The notes: generated from the letters alone by a model not told the origin. Positions 37,506-46,041 are shown, numbered from the stretch's first letter. The stretch is DNA of 64,000 nucleotides from Candidatus Solirubrobacter pratensis (GCF_000425945.1 NZ_KE384481.1:573704-637703), one strand, 5' to 3'. Numbers and translations are program-made.

Positions 37506-39203
37506 TTACGTGATCTGGTAGACCGGGCCGTCGCCGCCCTCGGGGGGCGTGAGGCGGCCGCCCTTGGCCGTGATCGCCCCGCACTGCACGCAGTTGGACG
37601 GGTTCACGATCAGGTCGACGAAGCCGTCCTCCGGGGCGTCCTCGGGCAGCTCGTAGACGCCGGCCGGGCACATCCAGGCCCAGCCTTCGGCGATCTCGCG
37701 CGGCACCTTGCGCTCGATCCGGATGTGCGACGGCGCGTCGTCGCGCGTCGCGTTGCCGGTGAGGAAGACGCCCGAGAGCTTGTCGAACGTGTACTTGCCG
37801 TCGGGCTTCGGATAGCGCTTGTGGCGATCGCTCAGCGTCAGCGGCGCCTCGGAGTCGCGATGCGTCGCCCAGTGCCCGCCCGGGAAGCGGCCCTTCGTGA
37901 CCACCATCGCGTTGGTGATCGCGCCGCCGAGGACCAGGCCCTTGCCGAACGGCTGCTTCATGTTGCGCGACTCGTAGAGGTCCTTCCCGATCGGGGAGTT
38001 CAGGACGGAGGTCTCGTAGGACGAGAAGTCCGACGAGCCGGCCTTGAGCTGCCGGTAGATCGTGTCCGCGGCCATCCGGCCGGACTCGATCGCGTAGTGG
38101 ATCCCCTTCAGCCGCGGCACGTTGACCATGCCGCCCGCGTCGCCGGCGATCACCATGCCCGGCGCGTGCAGCCTGGGCAGCGCCCAGTAGCCGCCCTCGG
38201 GGATCGCCTTCGCGCCCCACGCGACGCGCTTGCCGTCGGCGAGGAACCTCCGGACGAGCGGGTGCAGCTTGAACTCCTGCAGGACGTCGTGGACGCTGAA
38301 GCGCGCGTCGGTGTAGTCGAGGCCGGTGACGAACCCGATCGACACCTTCGGCGCCTCGCCCTCGCGGTTCATGCCGTAGATCCAGGAGCCGCCGAACTCC
38401 TTCCACTTCGCCCCGCCGCGCAGCGGCCAGCCGAGCGTGTGGACGATCTTCTCGAACGGCTTCGGGACCTCCCAGACCTCCTTGACCCCGAGCGCCCACA
38501 CCTGCGGGTCCTGCGGCGCGAGCTCGAGCGCCTTCATCGCCGCGCCCGTGAGATGGCCCCAGCAGCCCTCGGCCAGCACGGTGGCCTGCGCGATCACGTC
38601 CGAGCCCGGCTCGAAGTTGGACTTCTCGCCGCCGTTCTTGTCGCGCCCCTTGTCGCCCGTGCGCACGCCGACGACCCTGTCGTCCTGCACGAGCAGCTTC
38701 TGCCCGACGGTCTCGGCGAGGATGTAGGCGCCCGCCTCCTCGGCCTTCTCCGCGAGCCAGCGGTTGAGCTCCGCGACGCTGACCACGTAGTTGCCGTGGT
38801 TGCGGAACGGCGGCGGCGTCGGCTTCAGCGGCACCGCGCGCTTGCGGTTGAGCATGAAGTAGACGGTCTCGCGCTTGACCTCGCCCCAGTGCGGCCACGA
38901 GTCGTCCTCGGGCAGCAGCGTGCGGATCGCCGACGGGTTCATCACGCCGCCGGAGAGCTGGTGCGCTCCGGCGACGCGGCCCTTCTCGATCACGGCGACC
39001 GGTACCTCGCCGAGCCGCTCCGCCAGCTCGGGATCGTCCTCGAGCAGCTGCATCAGGCGGATGGCGCACGCCATCCCGGCTTGGCCGCCGCCGACGATCG
39101 CGACCCCGACCTCGATGCGCTCGTCCTCGGCGTCCGCCGGCGGACCGACGAACTCGGCGGCCGAATCGACCGGCGGCGGGAACTGGCTCGGAGCGGCTGA
39201 CAT
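37506..39203 (-). CDS. Electron-transfer flavoprotein:quinone oxidoreductase, missing one Fe-S cysteine
   Basis: 565 residues. FAD-binding GxGxxG in VAIVGGGQAGMACAIRL, the quinone-site and membrane-dipping segments in the middle, and the ferredoxin-like C-terminus WMCPAGVYELP ... NPSNCVQCGAITAKGG. In the mitochondrial and proteobacterial enzymes this last part is CxxCxxC; here the third cysteine is Ile, so only three of the four usual 4Fe-4S ligands are present. Passes electrons from reduced EtfAB to the quinone pool. Three bases downstream of etfA. Confidence 0.9.
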   Translation of the reverse strand: MSAAPSQFPPPVDSAAEFVGPPADAEDERIEVGVAIVGGGQAGMACAIRLMQLLEDDPELAERLGEVPVAVIEKGRVAGAHQLSGGVMNPSAIRTLLPEDDSWPHWGEVKRETVYFMLNRKRAVPLKPTPPPFRNHGNYVVSVAELNRWLAEKAEEAGAYILAETVGQKLLVQDDRVVGVRTGDKGRDKNGGEKSNFEPGSDVIAQATVLAEGCWGHLTGAAMKALELAPQDPQVWALGVKEVWEVPKPFEKIVHTLGWPLRGGAKWKEFGGSWIYGMNREGEAPKVSIGFVTGLDYTDARFSVHDVLQEFKLHPLVRRFLADGKRVAWGAKAIPEGGYWALPRLHAPGMVIAGDAGGMVNVPRLKGIHYAIESGRMAADTIYRQLKAGSSDFSSYETSVLNSPIGKDLYESRNMKQPFGKGLVLGGAITNAMVVTKGRFPGGHWATHRDSEAPLTLSDRHKRYPKPDGKYTFDKLSGVFLTGNATRDDAPSHIRIERKVPREIAEGWAWMCPAGVYELPEDAPEDGFVDLIVNPSNCVQCGAITAKGGRLTPPEGGDGPVYQIT

Positions 39204-39206
39204 GGG

Positions 39207-40178
39207 TTACGCCCCCTTCTTCGCCTTCACGGCCTCCGTGAGCTTCGGGACGATCTTGTGCAGGTCGCCCACGACGCCCAGGTCGGAGAACTCGAAGATC
39301 GGGGCGTTGGAGTCCTTGTTGATCGCCACGATGTTCTCGGACGCCTGCATGCCCACCTTGTGCTGGATCGCGCCGGAGATGCCGGCGGCGAGGTAGAGCT
39401 TCGGCGCGACGGTCTTGCCCGTCTGGCCGATCTGGGCGGAGTACGAGTACCAGCCGGCGTCGACGACGGCGCGGGTGGCCGCGACGGCGCCGCCGAGCGC
39501 GCCCGCGAGCTGCTCGAGCTGCTCGAAGCCTTCGGCCTTGCCCAAGCCGCGTCCGCCCGCGACGAGGATGTCGGCATCTTCGATGTTCACGTCGGCGCCG
39601 CGCTGCTCGCCGCGCTGGACCATCGTGGCCTTCAGCGAGTGCGGGCGGAACTCGACGCTCAGGTCTTCGACGGTCGCGGTCCCGCCGGTCTCCTGCGCCT
39701 CGAAGGCATTGAGCCGGCCGATGATCACGCCCAGTCCGGAGCGGTAGTGCACGCTCGAGATCTGCGAGTCCTGCAGGATCGGGCGCTCGGCGACGAGCTT
39801 GCCGTCCTGGACGCGGACGTTGGTGACCTCCATGCAGACGCCGCCGTCCATCCGTGCGGCGAGGCCGGCGCCGATCTCGAAGCCGAGCAGGCCGCCGCCG
39901 AAGAGCGCGTAGTCGTGGCCGCCGGCCTCGATCGCCGCGGCCATCGCGTCGACGACCGGCTGCGCGAGGCCCTCGGGGCCTTCGACGCGGTAGACCTTCG
40001 AGGCGCCGTAGGTGCCGAGCTGGGCCGCGAGGTCGTCGCCGATGCCCTCGCCGACCACGATCGCGTGGCACTCGGTGCCGAGCTCGCCGGCCAGGCGGGC
40101 GCCCTCGGACACGGCGCCGAGCGAGTTCTTGTTGAACGCGCCCTCGTAGTGGAGCGCGTACACGAGGATGCCGCTCAT
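39207..40178 (-). CDS. etfA: Electron transfer flavoprotein subunit alpha
   Basis: About 323 residues. N-terminal adenine-nucleotide-like domain, then the C-terminal FAD domain with DILVAGGRGLGKAEGFE, AATRAVVDAGWYSYSAQIGQTGKTV and LYLAAGISGAIQHKVGM. Accepts electrons from acyl-CoA and other dehydrogenases and hands them to ETF-QO. ATG at 40178 overlaps the etfB TGA by four bases. Confidence 0.95.
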   Translation of the reverse strand: MSGILVYALHYEGAFNKNSLGAVSEGARLAGELGTECHAIVVGEGIGDDLAAQLGTYGASKVYRVEGPEGLAQPVVDAMAAAIEAGGHDYALFGGGLLGFEIGAGLAARMDGGVCMEVTNVRVQDGKLVAERPILQDSQISSVHYRSGLGVIIGRLNAFEAQETGGTATVEDLSVEFRPHSLKATMVQRGEQRGADVNIEDADILVAGGRGLGKAEGFEQLEQLAGALGGAVAATRAVVDAGWYSYSAQIGQTGKTVAPKLYLAAGISGAIQHKVGMQASENIVAINKDSNAPIFEFSDLGVVGDLHKIVPKLTEAVKAKKGA

Positions 40179-40969
40179 GCCAGGAGCTTCCTTTCGTCCA
40201 GCCAGGCGACGATCTTCTCGACCGTCTCGTTGGTGTCCTCGTCCTCGATGATCTGGCCCGCGGACTTGGCGGGCGGCGCGGCGAAGTCCGTGCAGTGCGC
40301 GCGGGCGTTGTCGTAGCCGACGCGGTCGGCCTCGATGCCGACGGCAGCGGCCGACTTGGCGTCGAGCGGCTTCTTCTTGGCGCCCATGATCGCCTTCAGC
40401 GACGGGTAGCGCGGCTCGTTGATCGCGTCGCCGACGGAGATGACGGCGGGAAGCTCGACCTGGACGGTGTCGTAGCCGTACTCGGCCTGGCGCTCGCAGC
40501 GCAGGCCGCCGTCCTGGACGTCGATCTTGATCACCTGCGTGAGCGACGGCATGCCGAGGTGGTCGGCGACGACGGCGCCGATCGTGTAGCACTCGCCGTC
40601 GTCGGACTGCTGGCCGAGCAGGACCAGGTCGGGCGACTCGCTCTCGAGCACCTTGGCCAGCGCGTAGCCGGTGCCGTTGACATCGGAGCCGGCCAGCGCC
40701 TCGTCGGTGAGGTGCACCGAGCGGTCGGCGCCCAGGGACACGGCCTTGGTCAATGCCCGGACGGCACTTTCGGGCCCCATCGTGACCGCGACCACCTCGT
40801 CGACGGCGAGCGCCCCGCCCTCCTTGAGCTGCATCGCCGCCTCGATGGCATGCGTGTCGAACGGGTTGAGGTTCTTCTCCCCGCTCCGGTCCAGGCGCCC
40901 CGTCGTGGCGTTGATGCGCTTCTCGACGGCGGCGTCCGGCACCTCTTTGACCAGGACGCAGATCTTCAC
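40175..40969 (-). CDS. etfB: Electron transfer flavoprotein subunit beta
   Basis: About 264 residues. ICVLVKEVPDAAVEKRI at the N-terminus, AMP-binding segment VTMGPESAVRALTKAVSLGADRS, LLGQQSDDGECYTIGAV and the recognition loop LPAVISVGDAINEPRYPSLKAIM. Partner of EtfA. Start GTG at 40969, supported by GAGGTG seven bases upstream; the longer in-frame ATG is in the promoter region. First gene of the etfB-etfA-ETF-QO-dihydropyrimidinase-LLM operon. Confidence 0.94.
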   Translation of the reverse strand: MKICVLVKEVPDAAVEKRINATTGRLDRSGEKNLNPFDTHAIEAAMQLKEGGALAVDEVVAVTMGPESAVRALTKAVSLGADRSVHLTDEALAGSDVNGTGYALAKVLESESPDLVLLGQQSDDGECYTIGAVVADHLGMPSLTQVIKIDVQDGGLRCERQAEYGYDTVQVELPAVISVGDAINEPRYPSLKAIMGAKKKPLDAKSAAAVGIEADRVGYDNARAHCTDFAAPPAKSAGQIIEDEDTNETVEKIVAWLDERKLLA

Positions 40970-41002
40970 TGAGTCACCTCTTCGCAAGAACGGACGTTCG
41001 AG

Positions 41003-41029
41003 ATCGTAGCGTGTTGACTGACGAGTCAA
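41003..41029 (-). promoter_or_regulatory. etfB promoter with overlapping palindromic operator
   Basis: Minus strand: -35 TTGACT (41029-41024), 15-base spacer, -10 TACGAT (41008-41003), 33 bases before the etfB GTG. TTGACT-GACG-AGTCAA (41014-41029) is an exact inverted repeat with 6-base arms covering the -35 and half the spacer; it also covers the stop codon of the tetR gene. A repressor of the TetR type is the natural candidate. Confidence 0.6.
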
Positions 41030-41541
41030 TCGCCAGGGCCGGCCAACTCGAGCAATCGGGTCAGCACCTGCTCCCGCAGCCTTCCCCGCGGGGGCGCCAT
41101 GCCCAGCAGCTCGGCGAGCCAGAGCCCGTCCGCGGCCAGCCGGGCCACGGTCGCGTCGACGGGATCGCTCCCCTCGCGCTCGACGCGATCCTGCCAGATC
41201 GCGTAGCGCTCGCGCACCGTACGCAGCACGGCGGGATCGGCGACGAGCGCCGCCAGCAGGCCGAGCTCGTCGGCGACCTCGCCCGCGGGGTCCGAGGCGC
41301 GTACGTACCCGCGCACGAAGTGGGGGTCGGCGGCGTCGATGTCGTGCTGGAAGTCGGCGAGCCAGCGGGCGACGAGCGCCTCGATCAGCTCCTGCTTGGT
41401 GCCGTAGTGGTACAGCAGGCCGCCCTTGGAGACGCCGGCCTCGGCGGCGACGGCGTCGAGCGTCAGCGCCTGCGGGCCATCGCGGCGCACGACGGCCCCG
41501 GCGGCGTCGAGCAGCTTGGACTTAGTGCGTTCCCGCGGCAT
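41026..41541 (-). CDS. TetR-family transcriptional regulator
   Basis: 171 residues. N-terminal HTH TLDAVAAEAGVSKGGLLYHYGTKQELIEAL is typical TetR; the C-terminal half is a TetR_C_6-like ligand domain with LADFQHDIDAADP. The start overlaps the SMR gene 3' end by 20 bases, so the two share a transcript. Its own operator is best assigned to the palindrome at 41857-41872 upstream of the pair; whether it also binds the different palindrome before etfB is uncertain. Confidence 0.9.
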   Translation of the reverse strand: MPRERTKSKLLDAAGAVVRRDGPQALTLDAVAAEAGVSKGGLLYHYGTKQELIEALVARWLADFQHDIDAADPHFVRGYVRASDPAGEVADELGLLAALVADPAVLRTVRERYAIWQDRVEREGSDPVDATVARLAADGLWLAELLGMAPPRGRLREQVLTRLLELAGPGD

Positions 41542-41842
41542 TCAGCCCGACCACGCCCAGCACGATGAGGCCGAGCGAGGCGATCTTGAGGGCGTTGGCC
41601 GTCTCGCCGTAGGCGATGACGCCGATGACCGCGATGGCGGCGGTCCCGACGGCCGACCAGACGGCGTACGTCGTGCCGACCGAGAGATGCTTGAGGACCA
41701 GCGCGAGCAGCCAGAAGGAGACCCCGTAACCCACGACGACGATCGCCGCGGGCAAGGGTCTGGACAAGCCGTCGGATGCCTTGAGGGCAAGAGTCGCGGC
41801 GACTTCGGAGGAGATGGCAAAGGCCAGGAGGAACGCGGTCAT
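41522..41842 (-). CDS. Small multidrug resistance (SMR) transporter
   Basis: 106 residues, four membrane helices, membrane-embedded Glu13 in ISSEVAATLALKASDG, and the signature YAVWSAVGTAAIAVIGV. Acts as an antiparallel dimer exporting cationic compounds or guanidinium against protons. First gene of an operon with tetR, preceded by a likely operator. Leader length from the predicted start point is only a few bases, so the message may be almost leaderless. Confidence 0.92.
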   Translation of the reverse strand: MTAFLLAFAISSEVAATLALKASDGLSRPLPAAIVVVGYGVSFWLLALVLKHLSVGTTYAVWSAVGTAAIAVIGVIAYGETANALKIASLGLIVLGVVGLNAAGTH

Positions 41843-41852
41843 GATGCCAGTA

Positions 41853-41872
41853 AGTATACCGTCCAGACGGTA
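41853..41872 (-). promoter_or_regulatory. Promoter/operator of the SMR-tetR pair
   Basis: -10 hexamer TATACT on the minus strand (41858-41853), ten bases before the SMR ATG. Overlapping it, TACCGTC-CA-GACGGTA (41857-41872) is an exact palindrome with 7-base arms, the size and form of TetR-family operators. It fits almost entirely in the 33-base gap after the B12-binding gene. Confidence 0.65.
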
Positions 41873-41875
41873 CAG

Positions 41876-42280
41876 TTACGGCGTCACCGCGCCCTTGATG
41901 AAATCGATGATGTCCTGGGTCGGGGCACCCGGCGTGAACACCGCGGCCACGCCGAGCTCCTTCAACTGCGGGATGTCCTGGTTCGGGATCGTCCCGCCGA
42001 CGGTGACGAGCACGTCGCCCGCGTCCTGCTCGCGCAGCAGCTCCACCACGCGCGGGACGAGCGTCATGTGAGCGCCGGAGAGGATCGAGAGCCCGACGGC
42101 GTCGGCGTCCTCCTGCAGCACCGTCTCGACGATCTGCTCCGGCGTCTGGTGCAGGCCGGTGTAGATCACCTCCATGCCCGCGTCGCGCAGCGCGCGGGCG
42201 ATGATCTTGGCGCCGCGGTCGTGGCCGTCGAGGCCGGGCTTGGCCACCACGACGCGGATCTTGCGGTTCGAAGTGGCCAT
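41876..42280 (-). CDS. Stand-alone cobalamin-binding subunit (methylmalonyl-CoA mutase C-terminal type)
   Basis: 134 residues. B12 base-off motif [10 protein letters not shown] with the Co-coordinating His, then the GLSILSGAH and GGTIPNQD loops of the Rossmann-like cobalamin domain. Corresponds to the C-terminal domain of the mutase large subunit or to separate small subunits of ICM/MCM-type enzymes. No substrate-binding mutase subunit is in the window; MeaB is 18 kb away. Predicted to be transcribed leaderless from the palindromic promoter upstream. Confidence 0.9.
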   Translation of the reverse strand: MATSNRKIRVVVAKPGLDGHDRGAKIIARALRDAGMEVIYTGLHQTPEQIVETVLQEDADAVGLSILSGAHMTLVPRVVELLREQDAGDVLVTVGGTIPNQDIPQLKELGVAAVFTPGAPTQDIIDFIKGAVTP

Positions 42281-42288
42281 TGCCGCGG

Positions 42289-42310
42289 ATGATAGTCGGA
42301 CGTCCGACTA
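42289..42310 (-). promoter_or_regulatory. Promoter and 18-base palindromic operator of the B12-binding gene
   Basis: TAGTCGGACGTCCGACTA (42293-42310) is a perfect palindrome. On the minus strand the -10 TATCAT (42294-42289) overlaps its edge and lies eight bases before the ATG, so the transcript would start at or next to the start codon. The same palindrome is 59 bases upstream of the divergent histidine kinase and could affect it also. Confidence 0.6.
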
Positions 42311-42368
42311 AGTGGCGCGGAGAGCCACGCCGATCCGGCGTGCCCGGGCCGGATACGGTCTGCCTCCG

Positions 42369-44174
42369 ATGGCCCAAGCCGCCACGCTCTTGCGCACCCT
42401 CCAAGCGGTCGAGCACGTGCTCGCGCACGCCGAGAGCGAGGCGGACGCGTACCCGGCGCTGATCGCCGCGATCGGCGGCGCGCTGGGCTGGAGCACCGGG
42501 CTGTGGTGGACGCCGGAGCGCGACGGCCCGCAGGTCGCCGCGGGCGACGGCGTGACGGTGGTCGTGCCCGTGCGCGCGCACGGCCGCACGCTCGCGGTGC
42601 TCGAGTTCGCGGCGACCGAGCCCGACGAGGACACCTACGCCGCGCTGGAGACGATCGGCTCGCAGATCGGGCGCTTCGCCGCGCACTGCCGCGCCCGGCG
42701 CGCGCTGCGCGAGTCGGCGGCGCGGCGCGCGGCGATGCTCGACGTCGCGTTCGACTGCGTCTTCACGATGGACTCGAGCCGGCGCATCCTCGAGGTCAAC
42801 CGCGCCGCTGAGCGCACGTTCGGGCGCCCCGCCGCGGACATGATCGGGCGCGAGATCGGCGATCTCGTCGTCCCCCCGCGCGGCGGGCTGGTCGTCGGCG
42901 GCGGCGCGGAGCTGACCGCCAAGCGGGCCGACGGCAGCGAGTTCCCCGTCGAGCTCGTCGTCACGCGTCCCGAGCTGCCGGGGCCGCCGCTGTTCTACGG
43001 CTACCTGCGCGACGTCAGCGAGCGCCACGCGGTCGAGCGCCGGCTGCGCCGCCTGGCGGCCGAGCAGTCGGCGCTGCGGCGCGTCGCGACGGCGGTCGCG
43101 GCCGAGGCCGATCCGGCCGAGCTGTTCGGGATCGTGGTCGAGGAGGCGGCGCGCCTGCTCGAGGCGCAGACCGCGCACCTGGTCCGCTACGAGGGCGAAG
43201 GCGAGCGCGTGCTGATGGTCGCCGGCTGGGCGCGCAACCCCGATCACTCGATCGCGACGGGGACGGTGCTGCCGCTCGACAGCGAGTCCGCGACGCTCCG
43301 GGTCTGGCGCACCGGCCGGCCGGCGCGGGTCGACACCTACGAGGGGACCACCGGCGAGCTGGCCGAGACGCTGCGCTCGCTCGGCTACCGCTCGGCGATC
43401 GCGGCGCCGATCGTGCTCGGCGGCCGGCTCTGGGGCGCCGTGGCGCTCACCAGCGTCGACGTCGAGCCGTTCCCAGAGGGCGCCGAGCAGCGCGTCGGCG
43501 ACTTCGCCGAGCTGGCCGCGCAGGCGCTCGCGAACGCCGAGGCGCGCGCGCAGCTCGCCGCCTCGCGGGCTCGCATCGTGCAGGCCGGCGACGCCGCGCG
43601 ACGGCGGCTGGAGCGCAACCTCCACGACGGCGCGCAGCAGCGCCTCGTCTCGCTCTCGCTGACCCTGCGGCTCGCGGCGCGCCGCCACGGCGACGACGAG
43701 GAGCTCGTGCGCGCGGGCGAGGAGCTCTCGCAGGCGCTCGAGGAGCTGCGCGAGCTGGCGCGCGGCATCCACCCCGCGGTGCTGACCGAGTACGGGCTCG
43801 AGCCGGCGCTGCGCGCGCTGGCGGCCCGCTCGACGCTGCCGGTCGAGCTCGGCTACGGGCTCCAGGAGCGGCTTCCGCCGTCGGTCGAGGCCGCCGCCTA
43901 CTACGTCATCTCCGAGGCGCTGGCCAACGTCGCCAAGCATGCCGAGGCGAGCGCGGTGGGCGTGCGCGTGTTCGCCGAGGACGGCCGTGCGGTCGTCGAG
44001 GTCGCCGACGACGGCCGCGGCGGCGCCGACTCGGCCGGATCGGGGCTGCGCGGGCTCGCCGACCGCGTCGAGGCGCTCTTCGGCCGCCTCACGGTCACGA
44101 GCCCGGCCGGCGCGGGGACCACGCTGCGCGCCGAGATGCCGTGCGGCGAGGTCGCCCCGCCGCGCGCGGGGTGA
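42369..44174 (+). CDS. Sensor histidine kinase, PAS-GAF-HisKA_3 (copy 1)
   Basis: About 601 residues, soluble. Short GAF-like N-terminus (1-105), PAS about 120-225 (VFTMDSSRRILEVNRAAE), GAF about 235-390, HisKA_3 with H419 in RRRLERNLHDGAQQRLVSL, and HATPase with DDGRGGADSAGSGLRGLADR. NarX/DegS class. A near copy follows after 13 bases. ATG at 42369 preferred to an upstream GTG at 42312 that abuts the operator. Signal unknown. Confidence 0.9.
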   Translation: MAQAATLLRTLQAVEHVLAHAESEADAYPALIAAIGGALGWSTGLWWTPERDGPQVAAGDGVTVVVPVRAHGRTLAVLEFAATEPDEDTYAALETIGSQIGRFAAHCRARRALRESAARRAAMLDVAFDCVFTMDSSRRILEVNRAAERTFGRPAADMIGREIGDLVVPPRGGLVVGGGAELTAKRADGSEFPVELVVTRPELPGPPLFYGYLRDVSERHAVERRLRRLAAEQSALRRVATAVAAEADPAELFGIVVEEAARLLEAQTAHLVRYEGEGERVLMVAGWARNPDHSIATGTVLPLDSESATLRVWRTGRPARVDTYEGTTGELAETLRSLGYRSAIAAPIVLGGRLWGAVALTSVDVEPFPEGAEQRVGDFAELAAQALANAEARAQLAASRARIVQAGDAARRRLERNLHDGAQQRLVSLSLTLRLAARRHGDDEELVRAGEELSQALEELRELARGIHPAVLTEYGLEPALRALAARSTLPVELGYGLQERLPPSVEAAAYYVISEALANVAKHAEASAVGVRVFAEDGRAVVEVADDGRGGADSAGSGLRGLADRVEALFGRLTVTSPAGAGTTLRAEMPCGEVAPPRAG

Positions 44175-44187
44175 GAACCTTCTCGCA

Positions 44188-46041
44188 GTGCGCGCGCACG
44201 CCGTTCCCGATGCCGCGGTCCTGCTCCAGACCGAGCACGCGGTCGTCCGTGTCCTCGCGTCCACGGAGGGCGAGGAGGAGGTCTACCCCGCGCTGCTGAA
44301 GGCCATCGGCGGCTCGCTCGGGTGGACCGGCGGCGAGGTGCTCGAAGGCGCGATCCCGCGCGCGGTCGCGGAGAGCGGCACGGTCGCCTTCCCGGCCGGC
44401 GCGCGCACGCTGCGCTTCAGCGGGCCCGACCCGGGCCCCGCGACGCTCGCCACGCTCGACTCCCTCGGCTCTCAGATCGGCGTCTTCGTCGAACGCTGCC
44501 GCGCGCAGGCCGCCGTGCGCGCGAGCGACGCGCGCAAGGGCGCGATCCTCGAGGCCGCCTTCGACGCGATCGTGACGATGGACCACGAGGGCAACGTCGT
44601 CGAGGCCAACCGCGCGGCGGAGGCGATGTTCGGCTACACGTTCGCCGAGATGGCCGGCGGCGAGCTGGCCGAGCTGATCGTGCCGCCGAGCCTGCGCGAA
44701 GCGCACCGGCACGGCGTGCGCCGCTTGCTGGAGCTCGGCGAGCGCCACGTACTGAGCCATCCCACGGAGCTGACCGGCATGCGCTCGGACGGCTCCGAGT
44801 TCCCGGTGGAGGTGATCGTCACCCAGCCCGACCTCCCCGGTCCGCCGGTGTTCGTCGGGCACCTGCGCGACGTCACCGAGCGCCACGCCGCCGAGGCCGC
44901 GCTGCGCCGGCTCGCCGACGAGCAGGCGGCGCTGCGGCGCGTCGCGACCGCGGTGGCGGCCGAGACCGAGCCGCGCACGCTCTTCGGCCTCGTGATCGAG
45001 GAGGTCGGCCGGCTGATGGAGGCCCAGAGCGCGAACATGATCCGCTACGACGGCGAGGCGCTCGCGACGGTGATCGGCGCCTGGAACGCCGAAGGCGTGC
45101 GCAGCGTGCCGGTCGGCGCCACCGTGCGCGTCGACGGCGACACGGCGTCGGCGCGCGTGTGGCGCACCGGGCTCCCGTCGCGCGTCGACACCTATGAAGG
45201 GCAGGAGGGCGAGCTCGCCGACACGCTGCGCGAGCTCGGGTTCCGCAGCGCGATCGCCGCGCCGGTCGTCTTCGGCGGCCGCCTGTGGGGCGCGGTGATC
45301 GTCTCCAGCGTCGATCCCGAGCCGTTCCCCGAGGGCGCCGAGCAGCGCATCGCGGACTTCGCCGAGCTCGTCGCGCAGGCGCTCGCCAACGCCGAGGCGC
45401 GGGCCCAGCTCGCCGCGTCGCGCGCCCGCATCGTCCAGGCCGGGGACGCCGAGCGGCGGCGGCTGGAGCGCAACCTCCACGACGGCGCGCAGCAGCGGCT
45501 CGTCTCGCTCTCGCTCACGCTGCGGCTCGCCGCGCGCCGCCACGGCGGCGACCCGGAGCTCCTGCGCGCCGGCGAGGAGCTCGCCCAGGCGCTCGAGGAG
45601 CTGCGCGAGCTGGCCCGCGGCATCCATCCCGCCGTCCTGACCGAGTACGGGCTCGAGCCGGCGATCCGGGCGCTCGCGACGCGCGCGACGGTGCCCGTCG
45701 ACCTCGACGTCGAGCTCGACGAGCGCCTGCCGGCGCCGGTGGAGGCGGCCGCGTACTACGTCGTCGCGGAGGCGCTGACCAACGTGGCGAAGTACGCGCA
45801 GGCCTCCGGGGCGCACGTGCACGTGTTCCGCGACGAGCGAAGCGGTGACGAGGCCTCCGGCCGCGGCAGGCGCCGGGCGGTCGTCGAGGTGCGCGACGAC
45901 GGCGTCGGCGGCGCCCAGGAGTCGGGCTCCGGGCTGCGCGGCCTGGCCGACCGCGTAGAGGCGCTCGGCGGCGCGCTGTGGCTCAACAGCCCGGCCGGGG
46001 AGGGCACGACCCTGCTGGCGGAGATGCCGGTCGAGCCATGA
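44188..46041 (+). CDS. Sensor histidine kinase, PAS-GAF-HisKA_3 (copy 2)
   Basis: About 617 residues, same domain order as the preceding gene: PAS about 115-235, GAF about 245-405, H431 in ERNLHDGAQQRLVSL, and HATPase with DDGVGGAQESGSGLRGLADR. The stretch from NAEARAQLAASRARIVQAGDA through the DHp domain is nearly identical between the copies, while the N-termini have diverged, so this is a tandem duplication. It has an extra charged loop (DERSGDEASGRGRRR) in the ATPase domain. Its stop overlaps the response regulator start by four bases. GTG start at 44188. Confidence 0.9.
   Translation: MRAHAVPDAAVLLQTEHAVVRVLASTEGEEEVYPALLKAIGGSLGWTGGEVLEGAIPRAVAESGTVAFPAGARTLRFSGPDPGPATLATLDSLGSQIGVFVERCRAQAAVRASDARKGAILEAAFDAIVTMDHEGNVVEANRAAEAMFGYTFAEMAGGELAELIVPPSLREAHRHGVRRLLELGERHVLSHPTELTGMRSDGSEFPVEVIVTQPDLPGPPVFVGHLRDVTERHAAEAALRRLADEQAALRRVATAVAAETEPRTLFGLVIEEVGRLMEAQSANMIRYDGEALATVIGAWNAEGVRSVPVGATVRVDGDTASARVWRTGLPSRVDTYEGQEGELADTLRELGFRSAIAAPVVFGGRLWGAVIVSSVDPEPFPEGAEQRIADFAELVAQALANAEARAQLAASRARIVQAGDAERRRLERNLHDGAQQRLVSLSLTLRLAARRHGGDPELLRAGEELAQALEELRELARGIHPAVLTEYGLEPAIRALATRATVPVDLDVELDERLPAPVEAAAYYVVAEALTNVAKYAQASGAHVHVFRDERSGDEASGRGRRRAVVEVRDDGVGGAQESGSGLRGLADRVEALGGALWLNSPAGEGTTLLAEMPVEP

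Noticed and set aside
35101-40071. Single 1656-codon minus-strand frame over the etf/hydantoinase region
   Set aside because: Only its last 334 codons (LLM oxidoreductase) are real; the rest runs through other genes in the wrong frame.
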